Positions 24,663 to 33,791 of a stretch of 35,481 nucleotides of DNA are shown here, one piece after another. The notes below the pieces were generated by a model. It searched no databases. It was not told where the DNA came from and saw only the letters and a list, made by a program, of their open reading frames with translations. Position 1 is the stretch's first letter. Every line of letters starts with the position of its first letter. The position numbers and the translations under genes are program-made. Source of the stretch: JBBTCJ01 sp038043285 (lineage in GTDB: Bacteria > Planctomycetota > Phycisphaerae > UBA1845); NCBI GenBank assembly GCA_038043285.1, contig JBBTCJ010000052.1:1-35481 (forward strand), given 5' to 3'.

Positions 24663-26114
24663 ATGGAGTCGATGGCCGTGATTCGAAGATTGGCCCAGGA
24701 ACTGGAGTCCGAGCGGTTGCTGGAGTCTGACGATGCGGTCGTCGTCGGCGTGTCCGGCGGTCCCGACTCGATGGCTCTGCTCCATCTTCTGGTCGAGCTG
24801 AACGGGACCGGGGAGTGGCGACTCCGGCTGCACGCCGCGCATCTGAACCACACGCTTCGCGGAGAGGAGGCGGAGCAGGACGCCGCGTTCGTGCAAGCGG
24901 CGTGCGATCATCTCGACATGCCCTGCACGGTCGATCAGCGGGAAGTCCGGGCCAGCGCCGAGGATGAAGGCGTGAGCATCGAGGAGCTTGGTCGGCGCGA
25001 ACGTTACGCCTTCTTTGAGCGTGTCTGCCTGCAGGTGGGCGCGCGTGCGGTGGCAGTCGGGCACCATGCCGATGACCAGGCGGAAACGATCCTTCATCGG
25101 ATCCTGCGCGGGACGGGACTCCGCGGGCTGGCGGGAATCCCGCGCCGGCGAGGGCTTTCGCCCGGCAGCGACATCCGTTTGGTCCGTCCGTTGCTGCGCT
25201 TCACACGGGCGGAAATTCTCGACTATCTTCGGCAAGCGGGGATCATCTATCGCGACGATCGCAGCAACTCCTCCAACGAGGCGATGCGAAACCGGATCCG
25301 GAACGTCCTCCTGCCGGCGATCGAGGCGCAAGTCAATCCCCAGGCCCGCGACGCCTTGGTCCGTCTGGGAGCGCAGGCCCGCTGGCTGGAGGAGTACCTG
25401 ACCGAAACGGTTCAACGAACCTTCGATACGTTGCTGGTAAGTCGGACGGACCAGACCATCGCCCTGAACGTCGACGGGCTTTCGCGGAAGAGCCGCCTCG
25501 TTCAGGCGGAGTTGATCCGCGTCACCTATGCCGCGTTCGGGCTGGGCGAGCAGGATCTTTCGTTTGCTCATCTGGTCGCGGCGATGGAGCTGGTGAGCGA
25601 TCCCACGAGCGGTCGGCGGGTGTCACTGCCCGGAGGTCTGGGCGTCGAACGGAGGTATCAACAACTGGTCTTCTCGCTTCCGTCGTTGCAGCCCCGCGAG
25701 TTGATCGCACCCGAAGTGGCCATCCACCTGCCGGGACGGAGCGTGCTTCCGGTTCGACGACTGGAGCTGGAATGCCTGATCGAGGACGTGGGTGCGGAGC
25801 AACTGTTGCGCCTGCGGCACCGGCAGGATCGGATGGAAGAGTTCATCGACTTCGAGGCCGTCCACGCACCGCTGGTGGTGCGAAGTCGGCGGCCCGGGGA
25901 TCGGTTCGTGCCGCTGGGAGCACCGGGAACCAAGAAGCTTTCGGATTTCCTCGCGGATGAAAAGGTGGACCCCAAGGATCGCGAGCAGGTGGCCATCCTG
26001 TGCGATCAGCTCGGACCCATTTGGGTCATCGGGTATCGCATCGACGATCGCGTAAAGTTAACGGAGCTTACCCGGCGCGTGTTGCACCTGCGTGCAAGGA
26101 TCCTCTCAGATTGA
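24663..26114 (+). CDS. tilS: tRNA(Ile)-lysidine synthase
   Basis: TilS attaches lysine to the wobble cytidine of the CAU-anticodon isoleucine tRNA using ATP, allowing AUA decoding. The 483-residue product has the PP-loop SGGPDSMALL near residue 30, the AAHLNHTLRGEEAEQD segment, GHHADDQAETILHRILRGTGLRGL, and the NRIRNVLLPAI region of the N-terminal domain. The C-terminal TilS domain carries RRPGDRFVPLGAPGTKKLSDFL and the final IDDRVKLTE. Length is at the upper end for the family. The frame is open to 24600. The ATG at 24663 precedes the conserved start by a short helix; ATG 24672 is an alternative, and no clear Shine-Dalgarno site is seen. A TTGA overlap links its stop to the next gene. Confidence 0.93.
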   Translation: MESMAVIRRLAQELESERLLESDDAVVVGVSGGPDSMALLHLLVELNGTGEWRLRLHAAHLNHTLRGEEAEQDAAFVQAACDHLDMPCTVDQREVRASAEDEGVSIEELGRRERYAFFERVCLQVGARAVAVGHHADDQAETILHRILRGTGLRGLAGIPRRRGLSPGSDIRLVRPLLRFTRAEILDYLRQAGIIYRDDRSNSSNEAMRNRIRNVLLPAIEAQVNPQARDALVRLGAQARWLEEYLTETVQRTFDTLLVSRTDQTIALNVDGLSRKSRLVQAELIRVTYAAFGLGEQDLSFAHLVAAMELVSDPTSGRRVSLPGGLGVERRYQQLVFSLPSLQPRELIAPEVAIHLPGRSVLPVRRLELECLIEDVGAEQLLRLRHRQDRMEEFIDFEAVHAPLVVRSRRPGDRFVPLGAPGTKKLSDFLADEKVDPKDREQVAILCDQLGPIWVIGYRIDDRVKLTELTRRVLHLRARILSD

Positions 26115-27433
26115 GCTCGAACGCCGATCGATCATCATCTTGCAAACGGCGCGTTGACTCGCGCCGCCTGTCGCCGGTTGCTTGGTCCGTGGTGGTTTTT
26201 CTTGCTTTCGGGGTCCGCTCGGGATGGGGGATATATCGAATGCTCGGCGCGGAGTCGGCCGCGGCACTGGAGTTTCCAGACGAGCAGCAGTATTGGCGGA
26301 TGGCTGGCTCGTTGCGCGAGGGAAGCGGCCTGCGCGACGAGTTCGGTTTTCGCGCGACGCGGATGCCTCTTTATCCTGCGTTCTTATCGCTGTTCCCGCA
26401 CGACGTGCGTGGAGTGGTGTTGGCGCGGATTGCCCAGTGGCTGATCGGCGCCGGGGGGGCGGCTGCCGCGATGGGGTTGGGGCTTGCCATGGGGGGGCGG
26501 CGCGTCGGCGTCTTTGCGGGCCTCGCCGCGGCGTTCGATCCGTTTTCCGTGTTCTTCGCATCCCTGCTGCTGACCGAAACGGCCTACGTCGCCGGCCTCT
26601 CGGCGTTGTGGTGGGCGATCGTTCCCTTGTTTGACCGACGGATAGCTCGGGTGCCGCCGCGCCGCTGGATCACCGTCGCCGTGGCGGCCATCGTTTGCGT
26701 CTACCTTCGTGAGTCCACACTTGGATTGATCCTCGTCGGCCTCGGCGCATCGGTTCTGGTTCGGGCCTTCGATCCACGAATCGCGGCCGGGGCGATAAGT
26801 GTCACGCTTCTGGTGCTCGCCTCGCTCGTTCCGTGGGCATGGCGTAACAAATCGACGATTGGCGAATACTGCTGGCTGACGACGCGAGCCGGCGTCTCGT
26901 TGTATGACGGCGTCGGGCCTCGGGCAACCGGCGCGAGCGACCTCGGCGACGTTCAGCAGTCGCCCGGCGTGGCTGGACTGAGGGAGACCGAGTGGAACCG
27001 CCATTTCCTTGCCGAATCCGCGAAGGCGATCCGCAACGATCCAGCGCGTCTGGGGAATCTGGCGCTGGTGAAGGCCATCCGAATGTGGAACCCGATTCCC
27101 AATGTGGAGCAGTACCGATCCGGACTGTTCCGCGTCGTGTCGGCCGCGTGGATGCTGCCCATCTATTCTCTTGTGGTCTGTGGAGCGGCCTGCGGTATGC
27201 GCGTGCGCGGTGGTCCGGAGTGGTTGTTGGTGGCGATGCTTCTCCTCCCCGCCGCGTACTTCACGCTCCTGCACTCTCTTTTCGTGGGGAGCGTTCGATA
27301 CCGCCTGCCGGCAATGCCCATGCTGGAAGTGCTCGCCGCGATGGCGGTGGTTGCGGCGATGGAACGCCTTCGCCGTCGCCGTCCGCTCAGCGACGCCACT
27401 GGTGGCGAAATCGGCTCCGACCGGTTACGCTGA
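26111..27433 (+). CDS. GT-C type membrane glycosyltransferase (ArnT/PMT-like)
   Basis: The product (about 440 residues) is a polytopic membrane protein with roughly nine to eleven hydrophobic segments. The first (SPVAWSVVVFLAFGVRSGW) is followed by a loop with PDEQQYWRMAGSL. An acidic residue at that place is the hallmark of GT-C glycosyltransferases that use polyprenyl-phosphate sugars, such as ArnT and protein O-mannosyltransferases. RMPLYPAFLSL and a late GSVRYRLPAMPMLEV segment also fit that family. The acceptor cannot be told. No ATG fits the N-terminus; TTG at 26111 overlaps the tilS stop (TTGA) and keeps the basic region before the first helix, so I chose it. The AsmA-like gene starts 79 bases later. 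Confidence 0.72.
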   Translation: MSSNADRSSSCKRRVDSRRLSPVAWSVVVFLAFGVRSGWGIYRMLGAESAAALEFPDEQQYWRMAGSLREGSGLRDEFGFRATRMPLYPAFLSLFPHDVRGVVLARIAQWLIGAGGAAAAMGLGLAMGGRRVGVFAGLAAAFDPFSVFFASLLLTETAYVAGLSALWWAIVPLFDRRIARVPPRRWITVAVAAIVCVYLRESTLGLILVGLGASVLVRAFDPRIAAGAISVTLLVLASLVPWAWRNKSTIGEYCWLTTRAGVSLYDGVGPRATGASDLGDVQQSPGVAGLRETEWNRHFLAESAKAIRNDPARLGNLALVKAIRMWNPIPNVEQYRSGLFRVVSAAWMLPIYSLVVCGAACGMRVRGGPEWLLVAMLLLPAAYFTLLHSLFVGSVRYRLPAMPMLEVLAAMAVVAAMERLRRRRPLSDATGGEIGSDRLR

Positions 27434-27512
27434 TTGTCCGCAGCCGCTCGTTTCTTCGACATGGGGCCACCGCTTGCACAGGACCGTTGAGCACCTCCGA
27501 TCCTTTCGGCGA

Positions 27513-30500
27513 ATGCGCGTCGTTGCCGCGGCAGTTGTCGGGCTGACCTGTCTCTTTGCGGGCGCCGCGATCGCCTATCGACATCTCACAGACCCGGAGC
27601 GTGTGCGAGCCTTGGCCCAAACACGTCTTGAGGAACTCTTGACCGGGCATGTGAGGATCGGTTCAGCGTCCTTCTCCATCCGTGCCGGACTGGAGCTTCG
27701 CGCCGTGCGCTGGGATCCACCTGGAGAAGGCATCTCGCCCCTGGAAACCGAATTGCCGGCGGTGGAGGTAGACCAAACCACGCCGCGGTCCATAAGCGAT
27801 GTCCGCGACCCCGAGAATCCGTTCTTTGACTGCGCGTCGATTCGCATCGTAAGCAGCTTGTGGGCGTTGGCTCGCGGCAGGCTGGAGGTTGTGTCGCTGG
27901 TTGCCGATCATCCAACGTGCCGGATCGTTCACGACCCAAAGAGTGGAGCCACCAACCTCCGTCGAGTGTTTCCGTGTCTGCGGAGCTTGGCTTCACCGAC
28001 CGGTGGGGCGCTGCCCGCAATCGAGCTGAAAAATGCTCGCGTGATGGTCGAACGCCTTGACGCCGTCACTCCCAAGACCGTGGAGGAGTTGCAATTGACG
28101 GTCCGGGGACGGTCCATGGCTAAGCAGCCCGGCATTTTTGATCTGGTATGGCAGGCGGAGGGAAATCCTGAGGCCTCCGGTCATTCGCGGCTGGCGCTGG
28201 ACAGCGGGCGCTTATGGAACGTGGAGGGCGGTCTGCCCGTACTATCCATCGAGGCGGTCATGCTGGCTCTCAACGCCCGCTACGACGGGGTCAGTGCGTG
28301 GCGAGATTTGCTGGGCGTGGCCGGAAGCGTCCGTGTGAGGGATTTCAGCCTGGGACCGGATGCGCCAACGGCTGGACCTCGATTCGCGGTCATCGAGCTG
28401 CGCGATGCTTGCCTGTCCATTCCGATCAACGAGGCGGAAACGTCGCTTCCCACCGATCGGCGCTACCTCAACTTCAGCGGCGTCCAAGGCACGATGCGCG
28501 CGACGCAAGAGGACGTTCACGCGGAGTTCACAGGAACGCTCCGCGGAAGCCGTTGCGAGGTGTCGGCCACGCTTCGCGGGGGCGTGACTGCATGGAAGGC
28601 GCTGGACGATGTGGAATTCGAGGCCCGATTAGCTGTCAGCGACCTGGTGTTGCCCCGCGGGGACGACGGCGCGACGGAGACCGAACGCCGGCTGGTCACC
28701 GCTTGGCCTCCGCTCGCAAGATTCTATGACGACTTCAGACCCACCGGCCTGACCGACCTGGTGATCGATGTGGCCAAGCGAGCGGGAACGGACGCGCTGC
28801 CGACGGTCCACAGCGCAAGGATCATCGCAAAAGGCGGAACAGCCCAGGCCCGCGCGTTTCCCTACAGTGGCGAGGACGTGCATGGCGAGGTGGAATTCGC
28901 ACCCAACGGCGTGTGGATCCGACGATTGTGCGGGCGACACGGTGAAGCCTCTTTTTGCGTCGACGGCAGGCTGGAGGCGCCGAGCCGGTGTGCGGCCGCG
29001 AAGATTGAAATTCATGCGGATCGCGTGGCCGTTGGGGAGGAGCTTTACGAGGTGCTCGGTCCTCGATACCGATGGATCGACGAACAGTTTGATCTTTCCG
29101 GCCCGATCGGGGCAAACGTGTCGATGACCCGCGAGCCTTGTCAAGACGGCGAACCACAGCCCTGGCGTGTAGAGACGAACATCGACGTCGACGGCGTCTC
29201 GGCATCTGTTCGCGGTCGGCCCTATCGCGTTGAAGAATTGCGCGGTTCACTGAACGTGGCTGCCGATCGGATGGAACTCGTCAGGCTTGAAGGGCGGATG
29301 ATTGACTCGACCGTGTCGCTCTCGGGCAACGTAGAGTTCGGCGAGCGCGGCTTGGGTGACGTAGCCCTGCAGGTACGGGCGGACCGCGTTTCCTTTGACG
29401 ATCCGTTGTACGAATCCTTGCCGCAGGACACAGCCCGTGCATTGGCTGCGTTCCATCCCCGTGGCGAGTTTTCCATCGAATTGGATGCGTCCCGCGAGGC
29501 GCGAACCGGATTGGTGACGCATCGGTCAAGGGTCGTGTTGCAAGGCGTCACGGTTCGGCCTGATGCGCTGCCGATCGAGATTGCCGACGTGGGCGGTCGA
29601 CTGGACGTCGGCCCAACAGGGCTCGTCGTGACGGATCTGCACGGGCGCCTCGGCTCGGCGACGATCGAAGCCGAGGGCGAGCTTCCCCTGGCCGAAGCGG
29701 CGGCGGCCGGGCAGATGTTGACGATTCGTGCTCAGGATCTGCGTCTACAACCCGGAATGATTGCCGCCCTCCCCGCCTCGCTCGGCCTCGCGCTCCAGAA
29801 CTGGCGAATCGACGGGCCTATTGACGTCGAACTTGTGGTCGGACGATCAGAAGACGCCTCCGGCGCGGAGGCGACGATCGTCCGCGCCACGGCGGCCATG
29901 CATGGCGGGAGAATACAGTCGGTCAGGGGCGGACCCGCGATGGAAAACGCCCACCTGCTGGCGACCTGGGATGGCGTCGAGCTACGAATTCCCGAACTAC
30001 ACGGGAACCTCAGCGGAGGCGATGTCGTCGGCGACCTCGGCGTACGCCACACGGACGAAGGGCGCATCGTAGGAAGCGGGCGACTCCGGGCGACGGGGAT
30101 CCGGTTGGATGGCCCGCTCGGCGAGGCGATGGGTGGGGTCACGGGGGGCGCCTGGAATCGCCTGGACCCCGGGGGTGTCGTGGATGTGTCACTCGACCGG
30201 ATCGAGTTTCAACGGGACCAGGCGGCAGAATCCTTCGACTGGCGATTGGAAGGCGAGGCCGCGTTGCAAGCCGTGTCGGTGTCCGGCTTCGGCGCACTTA
30301 CCGACGCTACGGGTAGTTTGGGGTTCGAGGGCACGGTTCAAGGCGAGGCCCCGGCGATGATATTCTCCGGAACCTTGAGCCTGCGCGAGGCGCGGGTGTC
30401 GGATCTGCCGCTCAAGCTGGTCACTTCGCCGTGGACCCACAAGAAGACGGGTGAACCCGCGGGTCGATTGACGCTCGACGACGTGCGGGGGCGGTTGTTC

Positions 30501-31163
30501 GGCGGGACAATGTCCGCACAGTTCGGGCTGGTGTTCGACTCCCTCGGGGCCGAATACGATTTGACGGCCAGACTCGACGAAATGCAGCTCGCCGAAGTCA
30601 TCCACGCCCTGCCCGTGCCCACGGCGGGCGAGCGCCCGAAGCTGGACGAAATCCGTGGCGAAGTAAACGGGTATTTGTACGTCTCTGGCCGCGCCAACGA
30701 TCCGTCGACGCGCCGTGGCGGCGGACGCTTTGAGATCGTTCGGGGATACCTTTACAAGCTGCCGATCCTCCTGGCGATTTTGAACGTGTTGGATCTGACC
30801 GTGCCCAACGACGAAGCCGTCGAGCAGACACAGGTGGAGTTCTTCATGGTCGGTCAGCGAATGACTCTCCGTGACATCGCGTTACGCGGCGGAGTGCTGG
30901 CGTTGGTCGGATCAGGAACGGTCACCCTGCCGGACTTCGCGGTGGACCTGCATCTTGCCAACGTGACGTCCCGGAGTTGGATGCGCGTGCCGGTGCTGAC
31001 CGACATGATCGAGGGCGCCTCGCGCGAGTTCGTAGAACTTCATGTGACCGGTCCCTTATCGCAGCCCAACGTGCGGACTCGACCGCTGCCCGGTCTGACA
31101 GACGAGCTGAAACAACTGTTTCAGCGTCGGAAACCGAAGCCGGTCGAACCCGACCGCCCGTGA
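27513..31163 (+). CDS. Giant AsmA-like envelope protein
   Basis: The 1216-residue product has one N-terminal hydrophobic anchor (MRVVAAAVVGLTCLFAGAAIAY) and then only soluble, beta-rich sequence with repeated short strands, expected in the periplasm. The last 220 residues match the AsmA-like C-terminal region: a GYLYVSGRANDPSTR stretch, GGGRFEIVRGYLYKLPILLAIL, QVEFFMVGQRMTLRDIALRG and a closing GPLSQPNVRTRPLPG. AsmA/YhdP/TamB relatives form long grooved rods that move phospholipids between membranes; family membership is clear only for the C-terminal part and the transport role is inferred. The open frame begins at 27102, but that part overlaps the glycosyltransferase in another frame, so the ATG at 27513 is used. 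Confidence 0.8.
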   Translation: MRVVAAAVVGLTCLFAGAAIAYRHLTDPERVRALAQTRLEELLTGHVRIGSASFSIRAGLELRAVRWDPPGEGISPLETELPAVEVDQTTPRSISDVRDPENPFFDCASIRIVSSLWALARGRLEVVSLVADHPTCRIVHDPKSGATNLRRVFPCLRSLASPTGGALPAIELKNARVMVERLDAVTPKTVEELQLTVRGRSMAKQPGIFDLVWQAEGNPEASGHSRLALDSGRLWNVEGGLPVLSIEAVMLALNARYDGVSAWRDLLGVAGSVRVRDFSLGPDAPTAGPRFAVIELRDACLSIPINEAETSLPTDRRYLNFSGVQGTMRATQEDVHAEFTGTLRGSRCEVSATLRGGVTAWKALDDVEFEARLAVSDLVLPRGDDGATETERRLVTAWPPLARFYDDFRPTGLTDLVIDVAKRAGTDALPTVHSARIIAKGGTAQARAFPYSGEDVHGEVEFAPNGVWIRRLCGRHGEASFCVDGRLEAPSRCAAAKIEIHADRVAVGEELYEVLGPRYRWIDEQFDLSGPIGANVSMTREPCQDGEPQPWRVETNIDVDGVSASVRGRPYRVEELRGSLNVAADRMELVRLEGRMIDSTVSLSGNVEFGERGLGDVALQVRADRVSFDDPLYESLPQDTARALAAFHPRGEFSIELDASREARTGLVTHRSRVVLQGVTVRPDALPIEIADVGGRLDVGPTGLVVTDLHGRLGSATIEAEGELPLAEAAAAGQMLTIRAQDLRLQPGMIAALPASLGLALQNWRIDGPIDVELVVGRSEDASGAEATIVRATAAMHGGRIQSVRGGPAMENAHLLATWDGVELRIPELHGNLSGGDVVGDLGVRHTDEGRIVGSGRLRATGIRLDGPLGEAMGGVTGGAWNRLDPGGVVDVSLDRIEFQRDQAAESFDWRLEGEAALQAVSVSGFGALTDATGSLGFEGTVQGEAPAMIFSGTLSLREARVSDLPLKLVTSPWTHKKTGEPAGRLTLDDVRGRLFGGTMSAQFGLVFDSLGAEYDLTARLDEMQLAEVIHALPVPTAGERPKLDEIRGEVNGYLYVSGRANDPSTRRGGGRFEIVRGYLYKLPILLAILNVLDLTVPNDEAVEQTQVEFFMVGQRMTLRDIALRGGVLALVGSGTVTLPDFAVDLHLANVTSRSWMRVPVLTDMIEGASREFVELHVTGPLSQPNVRTRPLPGLTDELKQLFQRRKPKPVEPDRP

Positions 31164-31236
31164 GGCTGCGGAAGCGAAGGTCTGCCGTCGCCAAAACCTT
31201 GGCCCAAGAAGGGCGACCCAGGTCGCGGGGCCGGGC

Positions 31237-31242
31237 TATAAT
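31237..31242 (+). promoter_or_regulatory. Consensus -10 box (TATAAT)
   Basis: A perfect TATAAT in the context GGGCTATAATCGC lies after the AsmA-like gene. No good -35 hexamer is at the standard distance. Transcription would begin near 31249, which favours the downstream ATG at 31311 over the one at 31257. Confidence 0.45.
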
Positions 31243-31310
31243 CGCACGCGGGGCGTATGGCGGCGCCAGCGGCGTTTCGGGGACAACCCCTCGGCGAATT
31301 GAGCGGTCTC

Positions 31311-32537
31311 ATGGTCAGACATGCCTGCATCGCGACGCTCGCTGTCAGTGCTGCCGCCGTGTTGTCCGCGTGGCTGGCGTCGCCGTTCGAGATCGGAACC
31401 GACGATTTCGGGTTGATCTATCGAAAGTTCGAAGCGCTGCAGCGCCGCAGTCCCGACCTCTCGAATCCGACGACGATATCGCAGGGACACCCGGAAGAAC
31501 TCTTGCCCGACGATGCGTGGTCGATCCGGGTGGCGCGATACGCCGGGAATCTGCACCTGGCCCACGTGCAATTGCGCGGCCAGTCGGACGGCTCCTCGGA
31601 CGGAAGCGGGGGATGGGGTCGAGGACTGGCCTGGGGAACCTGGACGAAGACGGAGTATGGAACCTACTGGGTGGCGGAGTGGCCGGCAATGTGGATCGCC
31701 GCGCTCCTCGGCGTTTGCCCGGTCTGGTGCGGACTGCGAACGCGCATGGGGCGACGACTGCTTGCCCTGCTTCGTCGTGGATCGATTCTCACCTTACGCA
31801 CCCTCGCAGCGGCGCAGCACTACCGGGAGTTGAAGCGGTTCTCCCGCGTGAGTCTGCTTGGGTCCGGAATGCTGACCCTGGCCTGCGCAATCGTTTGGGC
31901 GGCCAGTTTCGCATTTCCGATCTGGCTGGATTCGGATCCGCAGTACGTTGTCGAACGTAAGCTGACGTACCGTGGGCGGAAGGAGTACACCGCCCGACTT
32001 GAGACCGAACTGGGGCTGAACGATGGCCCACAACCGACAGAGGGCTACGACCAGACCCTTGAAGGTTTCCTGGGACCGAACTGGCGCGTTGAACTTGCCC
32101 GCGACTCGCTCGCGCTTCGCGTGAACATCGAGCGAGGACATTGTCAGGTGGGTTACCTTCGGTACGTTGCCGATCCTCTCGACAATCAACGCCGGTGTCG
32201 CCGCTGCGGCTACGACTTTTCGAACCTAAGCCCGAACCTATCCCGCTCCTGTATTGGTTGTTCGACGGGGGGGAGGAAAATCTGGAATATTGTGGGACTG
32301 TTGACCGTCGAGGACGTCCGCCTCGGACCGATGTTTCAGCGGAGGCTCGCCATCGTATTCCCATGGTCGCTGGTCGTGGCCACGGTTGCGCTGACAACCG
32401 TCATCGTCGCGGTCATCATCCTGAAAGCGCCGGCACTCCGCGCGAAGCGCATCGCGCACGGGTGTTGTGGAGGATGCGGTTATGATCTGCAAGGCAACGT
32501 GACCGGAGTCTGCCCCGAATGCGGGACAAGGACTTGA
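31311..32537 (+). CDS. Membrane protein of two tandem modules with CGYD zinc-ribbon ends
   Basis: I know this as a recurrent planctomycete protein type of unknown function: hydrophobic segment, beta-rich domain, second hydrophobic segment, then a zinc ribbon of form CxxCGYDL...CPECG. Here the plan occurs twice in 408 residues. Module 1 runs from MVRHACIATLAVSAA through WPAMWIAALLGVCPVW. Module 2 runs from VSLLGSGMLTLACAIVW through a beta region (WRVELARDSLALRVNIERG), a degenerate ribbon CRRCGYDFSN..CIGC, a helix near AIVFPWSLVVATVALTTVIV, and the intact ribbon CGGCGYDLQG..CPECG at the end. An ATG at 31257 adds 18 residues. I prefer 31311 because it aligns with the start of module 2 and leaves a normal leader after the TATAAT. 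Confidence 0.75.
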   Translation: MVRHACIATLAVSAAAVLSAWLASPFEIGTDDFGLIYRKFEALQRRSPDLSNPTTISQGHPEELLPDDAWSIRVARYAGNLHLAHVQLRGQSDGSSDGSGGWGRGLAWGTWTKTEYGTYWVAEWPAMWIAALLGVCPVWCGLRTRMGRRLLALLRRGSILTLRTLAAAQHYRELKRFSRVSLLGSGMLTLACAIVWAASFAFPIWLDSDPQYVVERKLTYRGRKEYTARLETELGLNDGPQPTEGYDQTLEGFLGPNWRVELARDSLALRVNIERGHCQVGYLRYVADPLDNQRRCRRCGYDFSNLSPNLSRSCIGCSTGGRKIWNIVGLLTVEDVRLGPMFQRRLAIVFPWSLVVATVALTTVIVAVIILKAPALRAKRIAHGCCGGCGYDLQGNVTGVCPECGTRT

Positions 32538-32612
32538 ACGCCTTGCAAGGGGCAGGTCGCGATCCGTCGGAGCGCAAAAAGGATCGATTTGTCGAACCGA
32601 GGGCCAACGGCC

Positions 32613-33746
32613 TTACGGTTGCTTCATCGCAGCCGTCTTTTCGCGCAGCTCCTCGATAAGATTCTCAAGATCCCGTTCGCGGAGCTTTTGCACGTCATCG
32701 GGAAGCTCGGACTTGCGAATCAACCACTCGATCGACTTTCCATCATCGAGCGGGATCGTCATCTTTGCGACGTACGGATCGGACGTCCCTGACCCCCCGG
32801 TGGGGCTGATCGGCGTGCCTCCTCCCGGCGCAGCGCGATAGAACAGCACGCCTTCCGGCCCGGCCACGTAACCCAAACCGGTGTAGGCCGCGATCTCGTC
32901 AAGCGCCTGCTGGGCCGTACGGTTGCGCACGTCGAGCGAAAAGTTCTTCTGGATCTGCAAGGGGAGCGAAACCAGCGCGCCGGGTTCCGCCTCCACGTGC
33001 ACCCGCGCCGCATCCCCGATTGCCGACATCGCCTCAAACAACGTCCGGTTGCGAATGGTCACGGAAATGGGAACTGCAAGCCGACGGCGGATCTGGTTTT
33101 CGGCTGAGGCGACGACGACGTTCCGATCGGCGATCGTCCACTCCCAGCCGAGCTTCCGGCAGGCTGCGGTGAGAACCTCATCACCCGATCCAGCCCCGAT
33201 CTCCTCCATGTTCTCCGCCAGGCTCCGCCAGGCGCCGGAACCTCCGACTTGGAACTGAACCCGGTCCCGCAGGGCATCCAAGGCCTTGTCGTCGATCCCT
33301 GGCTGCACCGACGCAATCCAGCCCAGGGTGTCCAGCTCGATCCAGGTCGGCGCCCGACCCAGGGCAATCAATGCGTCCCTGGGAACGACCTCGACGTGAT
33401 CCTCGCCGACGACGAAGGTCATCCCCAGGGGCGCGAACAATCGGGTTAGCCCTTCCCGCAGCGGAAGGTTCGCGATGTCCACTTTGTTGATCTGCGTGTT
33501 ACCGCCCTGCGGAGCAAGCCTGAGCACGTCGGGCTTCATCACCACTTTGACGCCCGTCTGTTTGAGGATCTCGTCGATTGCGTCGGAAAGCTTAATGTCG
33601 GTCAACGAGATACGACTCGGTTCGTTGAGCGCCTGCTGGATTAGCTCCCGATTGGTGGGCGCTGTGCCGCCGAGCGTCGGTCCGACCACGGTCCAAACTT
33701 GCATGAAGATTGCCCATCCCATAGCCGAACTCCAACGCGTCGCCAT
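32613..33746 (-). CDS. Exported protein with STN-like repeat domains
   Basis: The 377-residue product has a hydrophobic N-terminus (MGWAIFMQVWTVVGPTL) that looks like a signal peptide. It then shows domains resembling the secretin/TonB short N-terminal (STN) fold: LSDAIDEILKQTGVKVVM..LPLREGLTRLFAPLGMTFVV, and later LFEAMSAIGDAARVHVEA..TAQQALDEIAAYTGLGYV. A divergent copy may lie between them. No secretin pore or TonB-dependent barrel follows; a charged helical tail (LRERDLENLIEELREKTA) ends the protein. ATG 33746 has GGAGG six bases upstream and is preferred over ATG 33785. The gene follows the sigma and anti-sigma genes on the same strand; in FecA-type receptors the STN domain talks to an anti-sigma factor. 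Confidence 0.75.
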   Translation of the reverse strand: MATRWSSAMGWAIFMQVWTVVGPTLGGTAPTNRELIQQALNEPSRISLTDIKLSDAIDEILKQTGVKVVMKPDVLRLAPQGGNTQINKVDIANLPLREGLTRLFAPLGMTFVVGEDHVEVVPRDALIALGRAPTWIELDTLGWIASVQPGIDDKALDALRDRVQFQVGGSGAWRSLAENMEEIGAGSGDEVLTAACRKLGWEWTIADRNVVVASAENQIRRRLAVPISVTIRNRTLFEAMSAIGDAARVHVEAEPGALVSLPLQIQKNFSLDVRNRTAQQALDEIAAYTGLGYVAGPEGVLFYRAAPGGGTPISPTGGSGTSDPYVAKMTIPLDDGKSIEWLIRKSELPDDVQKLRERDLENLIEELREKTAAMKQP

Positions 33747-33791
33747 TCCCTCCTCCGATCGCCCCGGCAACAGGGCCTTGCCCATCCGCGA

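Noticed and set aside
24432..25571. 379-codon minus-strand open frame over tilS
   Set aside because: It is antisense to the conserved TilS PP-loop domain and shows no recognisable motif.
27102..27512. Upstream extension of the AsmA-like frame
   Set aside because: This part overlaps the membrane glycosyltransferase in another frame, and the ATG at 27513 gives a proper membrane anchor at the N-terminus.
31199..31242. Shared TTGGCC about 31-32 bases before both TATAAT boxes (31199 and 35252)
   Set aside because: The spacing is far outside a sigma-70 promoter and two cases of a common hexamer in GC-rich DNA may be chance.
32541..32586. CCTTGCAAGG palindrome and CGATCC/GGATCG inverted repeat between convergent genes
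   Set aside because: Stems are short, the second has a 15-base loop and neither has a T-tract, so a terminator is not supported.
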